Origin: Cepaea nemoralis
Taxonomy: Eukaryota > Mollusca > Gastropoda > Stylommatophora > Helicidae
Direction of reading: 5' to 3'
Assembly: GCA_014155875.1 (NCBI GenBank)
Contig: JACEFZ010026857.1
Span: 1 to 64,000 of the forward strand
DNA length: 64,000 nucleotides
Position 1 is the first letter of the stretch, and every line of letters starts with the position of its first letter. The notes below the pieces were generated by a model, which saw only the letters and a list, made by a program, of their open reading frames with translations, was not told where the DNA came from and did no database searches. The position numbers and the translations under genes were made by a program. Below, one piece after another: positions 44,268-54,393 of the stretch.

Positions 44268-45616
44268 TGTCAGGGTGCGGGTTTGGTATGAGTGGAAGTC
44301 ACACCTGCACGTGTGTTTGTTAGTACGTGAAACACGGTTTGTGAATGTCAAGGAGAGAGAACTCTCGGGTGTGAATGGGGAGTACAGGTTAAGACACGGT
44401 CCAGGTCGGACGTGTTTAACAAGTGCGAGAATGGCATCCGTCTAGTGCCTGAGGTATTATAGATTTTAAGTGCGAGTGATAGTTTGGTGTTTATGTTCTG
44501 TTGAGTCTCTAATTTCAATTTCACGAATGTCATGTTTGCGACAATTCAAATTTTCCATGTTATGCCGACTCGTAATTTTTGTAGCAGTGGTTGAATTTTG
44601 ACAATGTTTACCTTTGATTGTGGTGGTAGCATTCCGATACTTCTGACTTCATCTAACTCTTATGCTGAAGAAAGTGAAGGCTGTATTCTGGCTTCTAATA
44701 CTTTTTTTTTTTACATCACCATTTACCTGTCGTGGTGGCGGTGGAGTTTTGACACCGTTAATCTTTCCTGGTGGCACCTTTTCAACAATTTTGACATCAT
44801 TAAATTTGCTTGTCGGTGATGGGATTCAGCCATGTCTGACATTATTAACCCTCGTGACGGCAGTGGAATTCCACCACTTTTGTTATTGGTCCATACGCAA
44901 TTCAGAGGGGAGTTAATACGTTGTGTTATTTGATAATGAATTGGGTTCGATTACCCATAACTTTCGTGACGACAGTGGAATTCCGGCAACTTCTGACTTC
45001 TGGTGGGGTGGATTGTTTCCACTTCTGACACCATTTACCTGTCATGGACCTAACTTTAGGCCGTTGCTTAATCTCGCTTCTGCTTGTTCTCATTCCATCA
45101 GCACGTTCGATCCATGGCTGGCATTCACTCATGACCATGCGTGTGTCCTCCGTATTTGGATATCTAAAGTTCTGTACGCCAGGAGTAGCTCTCTTCTAAA
45201 CACTTTACCCTCGTGACTTTGACTACTTGTCCATGTTTACAAGTTACCCGTTCTCTCCGACTCACACACCGACGTCAAAGTCTGAATGAAGTACATAAGT
45301 CCATGCTGGTTCCATCATTTATTCCGCGGCTTCAGATTTGCTATTATATCTTCATTTGGATTAAGCCGCACAATTGTTCTTACCTAACATAAACACCACA
45401 ACTATCATTGGCACTTAAAATCTATAATACATCAGGCACTAGGCGGATGCCATTCTCGCACTTGTTAAACACGTCCGACCTGGACCGTGTCTTAACCTGT
45501 ACTCCCCATTCACACCCGAGAGTTCTCTCTCCCTGACACTCACAAACCGTGTTTCACGTACTAACAAACACACGTGCAGGTGTGACATCCACTCATACCA
45601 AACCCGCACCCTGACA
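44268..45616. mobile_element. 1349-bp element with 230-bp terminal inverted repeats, Ginger-like ends
   Basis: The left arm 44268-44497 and the right arm 45387-45616 are inverted copies with about 95% identity. The ends are TGTCAGGGTGCGGGTTTGG and its inverse. A 5-bp duplication TCGTG flanks it (44263-44267 and 45617-45621). TGTNR ends, long inverted repeats and a 4-5 bp duplication point to the Ginger group of DNA transposons, by inference. The 890-bp core is a degenerate tandem of about 45-110 bp around CGTGACGGCAGTGGAATTCC and TTCTGACACCATTTACCTGT. No transposase is present, so it is non-autonomous. Confidence 0.82.
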
Positions 45617-45666
45617 TCGTGGAACAACTCTGTGTTCTTGTCTCGAGCATGACATGTGGTCAAGCC
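45617..45666 (-). mobile_element. RTE-like LINE 3' region (minus strand), right half
   Basis: GGAACAACTCTGTGTTCTTG and TCTCGAGCATGACATGTGGT continue the LINE interrupted at 44267 (compare 15100-15140). A second copy of this 45-bp piece lies at 46551-46596, beyond the hAT-like element. Confidence 0.78.
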
Positions 45667-45674
45667 ATCTAGAT

Positions 45675-46527
45675 CAATGGTTCTCAATCGGTGGGAAATC
45701 CTCCCTCCTCCCGGGGGGGGGGGGGGGGATTTGAGAGATTCCCAAGGGGTGGGGAAATTAAGACCATTTCAAGATTGAGTTAATATGCCCCTATATGTGA
45801 TGAATTATAACACGATGGCCCACTTCAGAAAGATTCTCCACCAAAAGAAGCGACAAAGTTCCCTTGATAGTTTCTTGGTGCAGAAAGATTCACAGTCGGC
45901 TGCCAAGAGACAGCGACAAGATACTCCTGAAACTAATGATTCAGAATAACAAAGAAAGTGACAAATTTCCCGTGATCATTTTCTTAGTAATAAAGATAGA
46001 CTAAACTTCTTTTATTTTACATTTAATTCTTGTGGTTGTTTTCTTTCTCTTTATTTAAAACGTGAAGCACACCTATTCTTTGCGTTTTGTCAGGTAAACG
46101 ACCGGATTTTAATAAAAAAGAACGATTCTTTCATCTTGAAACGGATTGACTTTATTTCATTGATTTCAATGTTTCGGGTTACGTACGTTTCGGGTTAAGA
46201 ACCGAGTTTTGGAACGAATTAAGTTCGTAACCCGAGGTACCACTATACAAGTATTATTAACTGCAGATGATATTTTATAATATTTCTATTATGAACAATC
46301 TTATTACCTATAATAGAGTAACAAGGTAGAGAACAATGTCTTCTTCTGTTACTCTATTTTATCCCATTTGTGGCATATGTCCTCAACCAGCTTACCCCGT
46401 ATCCTCCTATCCTTATCTATCGCACACAGATCTGTTCATGTCCTCCCACAATTATTTCTACTTATATTCTAAGAAAAGTCTGCCTCCCTTTATAATGGGT
46501 TGCGAGTAAAGCGTTCGAGAACCTCTG
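45675..46527. mobile_element. hAT-like element (853 bp) with an internal Tigger-like insertion
   Basis: Left end CAATGGTTCTCAATCGGTGG, right end inverse CAGAGGTTCTCGAACGC: a short imperfect inverted repeat of hAT type. Flanks ATCTAGAT (45667-45674) and ATCTAGGG (46528-46535) agree at 6 of 8 bases, as a mutated 8-bp duplication. No hAT transposase was seen. A G homopolymer lies at 45713-45728. Confidence 0.6.
45796..46246 (+). pseudogene. pogo/Tigger-type transposon, 3' part
   Basis: A reading of the plus strand gives MAHFRKILHQKKRQSSLDSF then LVQKDSQSAAKRQRQDTPE and a stop, similar to the basic C-terminal tail of Tigger/CENP-B-type transposases. About 270 bp later the sequence ends in a terminal-repeat-like stretch whose inverse begins TAGTGGTACCTCGGGTTACG, next to a TA. 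The catalytic DDE domain and the left end are missing. Confidence 0.6.
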
Positions 46528-46550
46528 ATCTAGGGTATAGTCGTGAAGGG

Positions 46551-46596
46551 GCGTGGAACAACTCTTTGTCTCGAGCATGACATGTGGTCAAGCCAC
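46551..46596 (-). mobile_element. RTE-like LINE fragment, duplicated piece
   Basis: GCGTGGAACAACTCTTTGTC and TCGAGCATGACATGTGGTCA repeat 45618-45662 with a 4-bp deletion. It suggests a local duplication around the hAT-like insertion. Confidence 0.75.
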
Positions 46597-46599
46597 TGA

Positions 46600-46998
46600 A
46601 CCCACTGAAGGCAATTTTGAGAAGGTACTGAATCGATTAATTGCATGAAAGAATTAATTCACAAGATAATTGACAGGTAAGCGCGTGATCGAATTTGACA
46701 GGGAGCTGCGCAGATAATTCCATGAGCAAAGTCGGACGAAAGTTCGATGCATGGGCTGGTTGCCGGTTCTCGTAGGGGGAAAGACTTGACCACCTCTTCA
46801 CCCGTACATTGGGCCTATGAAATATGAGGCCCTATTACATCACCGACCCATAGCAAGAAACTGTTTAAGAAAAATTGTTATTTCATCACTTTGGAAATAG
46901 AGCACTGTAGAGGCTATATTTACAGAAACCAGTCGTCATGCGAAGAAACGTACACGCGAACAAACAACATAACGTTGCTGGGTATAACATAGGCAGTC
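46600..46998. other. No feature recognised
   Basis: Unique-looking sequence without frame or repeat. Confidence 0.5.
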
Positions 46999-47000
46999 GA

Positions 47001-47091
<91 letters not shown>
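46999..47091. repeat. (AAT)n then (AGA)n microsatellite
   Basis: About 15 AAT then 16 AGA triplets. Confidence 0.96.
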
Positions 47092-47092
<1 letters not shown>

Positions 47093-47737
47093 GAAACAAC
47101 ATCAACAACAGCAGAAGTAGAACAGCAAAACAAAAATTATAATTTTGAAAAATAAAGGCAAAGATAAAAGCATAAAATCTATTGTTAGATACATAAGTAG
47201 GGCTGAAAAGTATGAGCCATTCCCATTCAGACCATGCTTAATGAATTCAACTGCCTTCCTTGCGGTATTTCCTTGCAAGAAAATTCTAAAACTTATCCAG
47301 CACCCCTCGGAGACAGTTGCAGAATGCATACAGTGTTAAGGAAACGTAGAAACATATTTGAGTAACCCAATTGTTTCTTTGAAATATGGAGAACAACAGT
47401 TGGATTCTGCTTATTAACAATGCCCGATTACACCGATACCCTCTTGTATAGCTGCGCCTCGCAACGCACAATCTGTTCCCATGAAACATCCTCCATAATC
47501 TCCGGACCTGACACCGATTGAATGTTTTCTTTCCATGATCTCAGATTGACATTAAAATACCATCGATTCAAGGAAAATGGACATTATCACCTATGTGACA
47601 ATACGAGAGGGAGAGATTTTAAAGTACGCATTCCAATCACTCATGTTGCAGGAAATGTCGGATTAATGATTGTATTGTGATTAACTTTTATAGGGTAAAC
47701 AATTTTGGAAAATTTTTGGAACTACCTAAACAATAAG
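47092..47737. other. No feature recognised
   Basis: Frames at 47102-47489 on the minus strand and 47145-47339 on the plus strand have no recognised motif. Confidence 0.45.
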
Positions 47738-47835
47738 AAACAGATGACCGAGGGGTCAGACCATCTACCTCACACATCGTTGGATGTGTGTTCGATCCTC
47801 GGTTAGTGTCTAGGATGAAAAAAAAAAAACAGAGA
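47738..47835 (+). mobile_element. tRNA-headed SINE fragment
   Basis: TGACCGAGGGGTCAGACCAT (box A region), ACACATCGTTGGATGTGTG (anticodon-stem-like) and TGTTCGATCCTCGG (box B), then a run of 13 A. It resembles the head of family 4 in layout but has a different anticodon arm. Confidence 0.7.
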
Positions 47836-48149
47836 GAAAGAAACTAGCCTGTTCACTAAATGGTAACATAACACACAATAGAAATTATTCCGAACCCCTT
47901 AGGTATACTAAGAAAGTAATTTAACACATGTCTACGTGGTGACTGTTTCTGCGTGGTGATTACTTTGTAACTGCTTGGGCAAAAGATTATTATTCTTTAG
48001 ACCTGAAAAAAACAATGTTACGTCTTACACCAAATCAACACCACACCATAAATACAGTTTTGTGACTACCCATAAACGTATCATGTGGTAGTGGTATGTC
48101 CTTGAACTCCACTATCATATTACAATAGCCTAATTCAGGTATTATAAAA
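47836..48149. other. No feature recognised
   Basis: AT-rich sequence; may hold an unrecognised SINE body linked to the head at 47738. Confidence 0.4.
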
Positions 48150-48216
48150 AAAAAACAACTGTCATTTACTGCCAATATAGTACCTATCGGTGTATGGCAG
48201 AGGGGTCTTTGAGCCC
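48150..48216 (-). mobile_element. SINE, family 4 tail (minus strand)
   Basis: CTGTCATTTACTGCCAATAT and ATGGCAGAGGGGTCTTTGAG are the inverse of the family 4 3' end at 16235-16290. Confidence 0.82.
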
Positions 48217-48925
48217 GTATTATAAGTAAGCGAAAGAGGAAACAGCTAAATACGACAATGAAGCCCGGTGTTGATATCTTAAAACAATACCACCATCATG
48301 GCGAGTAAGAGAGGTAATTTATCATCTAGTTTTCCAATTACCCAAAAACAAATCCTTTGACTGCAGGTTTCCCTTGCATTCCACGCCACATTACAATACA
48401 TACTTGCGACTAATATTATAATAAGACGAATGAGGATACATCAAAATGTGACAATGAAGTCTGGTGTAGGCGCATTTAACATTAACACCATCATGGTGAA
48501 TAACAGAGACAGGCTGAGAACACACCACATAATTACTAAGTCACGACAGTTATTTTGAGATGAATGTAATATCATAGTTTTCCAGACACTCAAGGACAGT
48601 AGGGATTGTAGGATCGATGCCGAGAACTCCTCGGCAACTGGTCATTAGCTTATTCTAACTACAACGTAAGCATATCTGTAATCCTTGTTGCGGGTGCCAA
48701 AGACTAGAATAATGAAACCATTATCCATAATCTGAGGTAAGAGATTTGATAGAGCGGGGATCGATGTAGAGGTTTGGCAGGAAGTGACAATTCTCAGATC
48801 ACTGGGTACGTTTCATGACTGACGAGGCTGATCGACAAGTGTCACCAAAAAGTTCTTAAAAAAACATGCCAGTGGAAGGTTTGGCCTGGGGCATTGCTTT
48901 CAACTAACTCGAGATATAATTAACT
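48217..48925. other. No firm feature
   Basis: Two related segments (GACAATGAAGCCCGGTGTTG with CACCATCATGGCGAGTAAGA near 48256-48312, and GACAATGAAGTCTGGTGTAG with CACCATCATGGTGAATAACA near 48450-48507) suggest a decayed duplication about 193 bp apart. No family recognised. Confidence 0.5.
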
Positions 48926-48929
48926 ATTG

Positions 48930-49166
48930 ATTTGGTTTTCCGAGACTCAGCGGGGAAGAGAAGATTCGGCTCAAGAACGGCTGGGAGTGAAAAGACATGC
49001 TGCTATCTTTGATAAAGGTTGTAGATGACGGCAGTGTGGTCTGTGGAATTAGAGAGGGAGAGAGAGGGGAGGGGAGAAAGCGAGAGAGAGGGGAGGGGAG
49101 AGAGCGAGAGAGAGAAGGGAGATACACCAAAACATAATAAAGTAGAGAGACACGGAGAGGAAAAAC

Positions 49167-49205
<39 letters not shown>

Positions 49206-49245
49206 GGAGCCAGAGAAAGAGAGAGAATAGAGAGAGAGAGAGAGG

Positions 49246-49294
<49 letters not shown>

Positions 49295-49624
49295 GAAAGC
49301 CCATTGATCTACCGAGACTCGGCAGGGAAGAGTCGGTTCAAGAACGGCTGGGAGTGAAAAGACATACTGTTATCTTTGACAACGTTGTGGGCGACGGCAC
49401 TGTGGTATGTGGAATTAGAGAGGGGAGGGAGGGGAGAGGAGAGAGCGAGAGGGAAAGAGGGGGATAGAATAAGGAGGGAAATACCACGAGACAATAAAAT
49501 AACGTGGCACGGAGAGAGGTAAAGAGAGAAAATGGGAGTGAAGAAGAGGTATACAAAAGAGAAAGAAAGAGATAATAAAGAAAGAAAGGGATAGGGACAG
49601 AGAGGAGAGAGAGGGAGAGAGCAA

Positions 49625-49668
<44 letters not shown>

Positions 49669-49772
49669 AAATGGAGAGAGAGAAAAAAGAGATAAAAAGA
49701 GAGCGGGGTATACGCGAAAACACAGTAAAATAGCGATCACGGAGAATGAGAGAGAGAAAGAGAGAGAGAGAA

Positions 49773-49803
<31 letters not shown>

Positions 49804-50110
49804 AAGAGAGAGAGATGGCGTGAGATAAAGAGAGGGAGAAGATATAGAGTGAGAGAGTGAGAGAGAGAGAGAGAAATAAAGAGAGAGGGAACAGAGAGAC
49901 CGAGAGAGAAAGCATTCCACTGGTTTTCCGAGACTCGGTGGGGAAGAAAAGACTTTGCTCAAGAACGACTGGGAGTGAAAAGAAATGCTATCTTTTATAC
50001 AGGTTGCAGACGATGGGAGTGGTGTCTGTAGAATTAGACACGAAGTGAGAGAGGGAAGAGAGAAAGGGAGAGAGACAGACAGAGTGACAGAGAGACGGAA
50101 AGAAATTGAG
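48930..50110. repeat. Tandem 120-bp unit separated by long GA arrays, 3 copies
   Basis: A unit with CCGAGACTCAGCGGGGAAGA, CTCAAGAACGGCTGGGAGTG, AAAAGACATGCTG and GTGGAATTAGAGAGGG occurs at about 48941, 49311 and 49927. Each is followed by 170-500 bp of GA/GGGA/GAAA repeats. Frames on either strand are artefacts of the purine arrays. Confidence 0.88.
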
Positions 50111-50189
50111 GAAAATATACCGAGACACACAGAGCGAGCAAAGGAGACAGCGTGAAAGAGTGCATAAGGGAAACACATCCATCATGTAC

Positions 50190-50419
50190 CATGCCGATAA
50201 GCGTGGGCGGTCTTGTTTCTCCATCTCACTCAATCACCAGAATCGTAGATCAGCTCCATGTTCCTGTCTCGACCACGCCACACAGCCAAACATCCAGGTA
50301 TTTACTTCTCGGTCTTCCCCTTGATCTCTTCCCTTCGATATTGCCAGTTGTCACCAAGTTCTCCAAGTCATTTCTTCTCATAACATGCCCAAACAATTTT
50401 GACTGTCTAAGTCTAATGA
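50190..50419 (-). pseudogene. LINE C-terminal region
   Basis: Minus-strand reading: LRQSKLFGHVMRRNDLENLV, TTGNIEGKRSRGRPRSKYLD and a diverged end. Nearly the same as the plus-strand copy at 22085-22220. It forms the last part of the LINE described above. Confidence 0.88.
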
Positions 50420-50774
50420 TATGGAATAGAGAGAAAAAGCAGCGGCTGCAGCAGGATATAACAATATGAAATGGAAACAAATAGGTATTTTAAACTCCTG
50501 CGAGAAAAAACGAACTAAACATCAACAAACGTTGCACATACCTTACAAGGAGATCCACGTGTCGCGAAATACGGGTGAAAAATCCGAAATCAGAAGCACT
50601 CAATAAATATAAAAATGAATAATAAAATAAGATAAAATACACACGAACGCATACAATACGACACACAGACGTTTCGATTCTCAGAATCTTTGTCAATGAC
50701 AACACAACTAACAACGAGATACAGCAAACGAAAGACCATAATACACTAACACACGATCTATAACTTCGCCATGT
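50420..50774. mobile_element. 355-bp insertion in the LINE, 9-bp target-site duplication
   Basis: GTCTAATGA occurs at 50411-50419 and 50775-50783, and the LINE reading resumes on both sides (compare the uninterrupted relatives at 15220-15330 and 22060-22100). The insert reads on the minus strand with GATTCTGAGAATCGAAACGT and TTGACAAAGATTCTGAGAAT, which recalls the 3' region of Penelope-like elements (GAAACGT after a SENR-type motif). Family call uncertain. Confidence 0.7.
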
Positions 50775-50784
50775 GTCTAATGAC

Positions 50785-52540
50785 TCTAATCAGTTTACGA
50801 TCTTCATTTGTTTCTTGAAGGACTTGTTAATTGGCTTTTCTGTCTGTCCATGGTATTCTTTACATTTTCCTCAGAAACCACATCTCCACAGCCATGAGAT
50901 GTTTTTCAGCTTGACTGCTCATTGTCCACGCTTCACATCCATACAAAAGTATAGGTTTTATGTTGAACGGTACTACTAGTACCTCAACGCTCTTTAGCTA
51001 GTTTCAATTGATATCTTTTTTTTTTAAATCTTGCAAAAGGCTGCCTTCGCAATTTCAATTCTTGTTCTAATCTTTTCAAGGCATCTCCCATCAGATGTTA
51101 TGACTGTTCCGAGATAACTGTACCGATTTACTTGCTTAAGAATATGCCCATTTGCTCGTTTATCACATTGTGGTATTTCCTTCTTCCCAGTGACGACCAT
51201 AATCTGTGTCTTCGTACTTTTCAATTCTAACCCTTATTGTTCACTGTGTGCAAAACCGCATCTACTAAATGTTGCAGGTCCTGTTCATTAACTGCAATCA
51301 AGACTGTGTCATCTGCATATCTAGTGTTAATGATGTGTCATCTTCCAATGTTGAATCCTTCCATATCTTCTAAATTTCTGAAAATATTTTCACTATACAA
51401 GGAGAAAAGATTTGTAGACATTACACATCCCAGTCTCACCCCTCTTTTAATAGGCTGATATTGACCTACATCATTATCAATTCTGATGGCAGCTTGTTGT
51501 TTCCAATATATGTATTTTTTACAAATCTAAGGACTGGTCCATCAATTTGTAGATCTTCAAGCATCCGTATCATGTCGACATGTCTCACTTTATCGAAAGC
51601 CTTTGTGTAGTCAATAAAGCAAAGATATAGATCTTTGTTTACTTCTATAGAACGCTCAATTACTGTTCTCAGTATATACACAGCATTTACTGTACCCTTG
51701 CCTTCTACAAACCCACATTGTTCTTCTCCTATTTCGGGTTGTATTTTCTTCCTAACTCTTTGCATGATAATTCTCAGCAAAATCTTCGTGATGTGGCTCA
51801 TTATACTAATTGTTCGATGTTGATCACATTCCAAGGCTCCTGATTTCTTCGGGATTGCAATAAATATAGAATTACATAATTCAGGAGGTATATCTCCAGT
51901 ATCATATATTGCGTTCAGCAGTCTGGTGACTTGGTTTATTCTATATTCTTCTAAGGCATCGATCATTTCTGTTGTGATGTTTTATAGAACCTGGGTCTTG
52001 CCAGTTTTCATATGGTTAACAGCATTCTGTACTTACATCTTCAAAATTGATGGTCCTTCATTATTATTCCGATGATCATATTGTTCTTCTCTTGTATCAT
52101 CATAAAGGTCTTTCACATAATCTGACCACGCATGTAAAATCTGATCTTTTTCTATTATGATTTTGCCATCTTTGGTTTTTAGGCAACCCGTTGATGTGTG
52201 TGTTCTTTTGTTAGTGATGTCATTAATTCTTTTGTGCATTAATTTGGTATTCCGGGTGTTGTGTTGGTTTTCAATTTCCTTGCAATTTTCCTCAAGCCAT
52301 GTTTCTTTTGCCTCTTTGCATAGCTTCCTAATTTTCCTGTGAATCTCTTCATATTTTTCCTTGTTATTTTTGTTATTTCTTCTTATTTCCATGAGTTTTA
52401 AGATGTCTTCCGTCATCCATTTCTTGCGTCCTATTATCTTTATTTTTGGGATGGTTGTTTCTGCAGCTTGGTTGACTGATTTCTTTAATATTTCCCATTG
52501 GTCGCTGACATCTTGAAATAATATTTCCATATCGGACAAT
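50785..52540 (-). pseudogene. LINE reverse transcriptase
   Basis: Pieces in minus-strand order: a linker helix (52033-52539), then 51466-51966 with SIFIAIPKKSGALECDQHRT, EEQCGFVEGKGTVNAV and LCFIDYTKAFDKVRH (motif A), then a frameshift and RGVRLGCVMS (motif B) and NTRYADDTVLIAV with the YADD catalytic core at 51308-51319 (motif C), then 51024-51224 KSTKTQIMVV and QVNRYSYLGTVITSDG. The catalytic residues of the core are intact, but at least three frameshifts or stops separate the pieces. After 51024 the VxLxNISWLWRCGF-like and HGQTEKPIN pieces (50785-51000) lead to the insert. Confidence 0.9.
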
Positions 52541-52646
52541 GCATCAAATCTGTTCTTTACCTCTACGTTGAATTTATCTTTTATCTCCTCACTCTTCAGT
52601 GCCCGTAGATCAAATTTTGTGTTTCTTGGTGTATATTTGACTTTCT

Positions 52647-53465
52647 TTAATTTATATGTATATTGCTTAAGATTAATCTATGATCGCTGTAGCAGTCTGC
52701 GCTTGGTATAGTTTTTGCGACTTTTAAGGCATTTCGAAATCTTCTGTTGATGAGAATGTAATCAATCTGATTTCTGATCTTATGATCAGGACTCCTCCGT
52801 GTCCATAATCTCCTTGGTTGATGTTGATAACAGGTGTTTCCAATAATCACATCATGCTCTTTTGCCCACTGTACAAGTCTGCATCCTCTTTCATTCTGTT
52901 CCCCTAGTCCATACTTGCCTACTATGCATCCATCCTGTTGATTTCCATCTTTGGCATTCAAGTCACCCATTATGATATTTACTTCAGAATTCTTGAATTT
53001 CGTGAAGGCATTCTCTAAATCATAAAATTCATCAATGTTGTCATCACTACTGTCTGCTGTTGGTGCATAAACTTGTATAACGTTGACATCAAAAGGTCTT
53101 CCACTCAACTTCACCAGTTACACTCTGTCTGATACAGTCCAATATCCTTTGATCGATTAGATGTCTCTGTATCCATTGTAAGTGCTACTTCTCGCTGTTG
53201 TTTCTCTCCACCAGTATAGATTATTCCATATTCCTCAGATGTCGTAATACCCAATCCTGTCCATCTGGTCTCACTTATACCTAACAGGTTAATATTTAGT
53301 CTTCTTCATTTCATTCTTAATGTTATCAAATTTTCCACACCCCACTCATAGTTCTTAGATTCCAAGTTCCTACTTTCAATATTGATACTCTTTTGCACGC
53401 AATCGCCTGATGACGGCCTGGGGTCACCTGGTGCACATAACTACCCCTACCGGGCGAGGTTGCTC
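52647..53465 (-). pseudogene. LINE endonuclease domain (AP-endonuclease type)
   Basis: The start KVGTWNLRTMSG at 53326-53380 is followed by a frameshifted stretch (53115-53320: ISETRWTGLG-like pieces), then the open segment 52647-53114. Landmarks there: NVIQVYAPTADSS, NIIMGDLNAKDGNQ (metal-site Asp/Asn at 52953-52970), RNQIDYILIN, SADCYSDHRLILS (catalytic Asp-His at about 52680-52700). This domain nicks genomic DNA to prime reverse transcription. The frame is broken upstream of 53114, so no full-length domain is encoded. The order and residues fit the BovB/RTE endonuclease well. Confidence 0.88.
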
Positions 53466-53519
53466 CTATGAAGCATTCATTTGAGAGGGAAATAGAACAA
53501 GAAACAAAGATGCAATGAA

Positions 53520-53602
53520 ATACAGAGAAAGCGAGAAAGAAAGAAAGAAAGAGAGAAAGAAAGAGAGCGACATCCCCCCCCCCCCCCCCACACACACACA
53601 CA
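53520..53602. repeat. (GA)n, C homopolymer and (CA)n
   Basis: GAAAGAAAGAGAG, a run of about 15 C at 53574-53590, and (CA)n. They follow the 5' end of the LINE. Confidence 0.9.
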
Positions 53603-53915
53603 GACTGAGGAGAAACAGCAATACACAAATCTATAAAGAAACGCGAAGGAGAAAGAGAGACAGACAGACAAAGATAGGACTAGAAAGATGAGTTTTAGAC
53701 TGAAAAAGACAACCATACAATGAGAGACAGAGCGCTAAAGAGATGGCGAGGGAAGTAAGAGAGACACATACAAATACTACTATCACAACTATCACAAACA
53801 TACAGACGGGCAACAGAGGGAGTAAGGGGAAGAGAGTAATGGAGAGAGAGAGAGAGTAATAGAGAGAGATAGAGAGGAGAGAGATAAAGAGAAGAGAGAG
53901 AAGAAAGAAAGAAAG

Positions 53916-53998
<83 letters not shown>

Positions 53999-54000
53999 TC
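53603..54000. repeat. GA-rich microsatellite
   Basis: Mixed GAGA/AGACAGAC sequence ending in (GA)n at 53900-53998. Ser/Leu frames on the minus strand are artefacts. Confidence 0.92.
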
Positions 54001-54393
54001 CGTTGGCCAGAACACAACTCGAACTGGTTGTTTCATTAATACTGCCGACAAAATCACTTTCATTGACATCTGCTGACAGGAGCAGTGCCTGTCGGAGCAA
54101 TTTGTCGTGGCAGAAACAGTGTTTTTATATTGATTAATTGATTGATTGTTGTAGTTTGTTGTTGATGTCGTCGAGACTGTTACTTCGGCATTTTAAAATG
54201 CGTCTTTAAATGTTTGAATTAACTGGATCTAGAAAGAGGAGGTTAATAAATATGCTTTTGCGCGTCAGATATATCTATCTATATGGGTTAATTTAATTAT
54301 CCAGTAACTCATTTATTTACATCCATTGATAAATACAAAAATATATACGCAGGACAAAGTTCCTATATAATTACATCTTTACTTTGCGACCTA
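54001..54393. other. No feature recognised
   Basis: Unique AT-rich sequence between the GA array and the terminal satellite. Confidence 0.5.

Larger units (their letters stand above)
50180..53470 (-). mobile_element. RTE-like non-LTR retrotransposon, nearly full length, degraded (minus strand)
   Basis: About 3.3 kb holding, in minus-strand order, an AP-endonuclease, a linker, a reverse-transcriptase and the C-terminal region, with a 3' end (ATCATGTACCATGCCGATAA on the plus strand) shared with the 14990, 22320, 28375 and 44197 copies. The start near 53465 precedes SPGRGSYVHQVTPGRHQA and ILKVGTWNLRTM, the usual beginning of the endonuclease. The linker/RT and C-terminus match BovB/RTE-type proteins in order. 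Stops and frameshifts throughout mean it cannot encode a working protein. A 355-bp insert lies at 50420-50774. Confidence 0.88.

Noticed and set aside
49309..50178. 289-codon minus-strand frame
   Set aside because: Leu/Ser-rich translation of GA arrays and the unit-spacer structure at 48930-50110.
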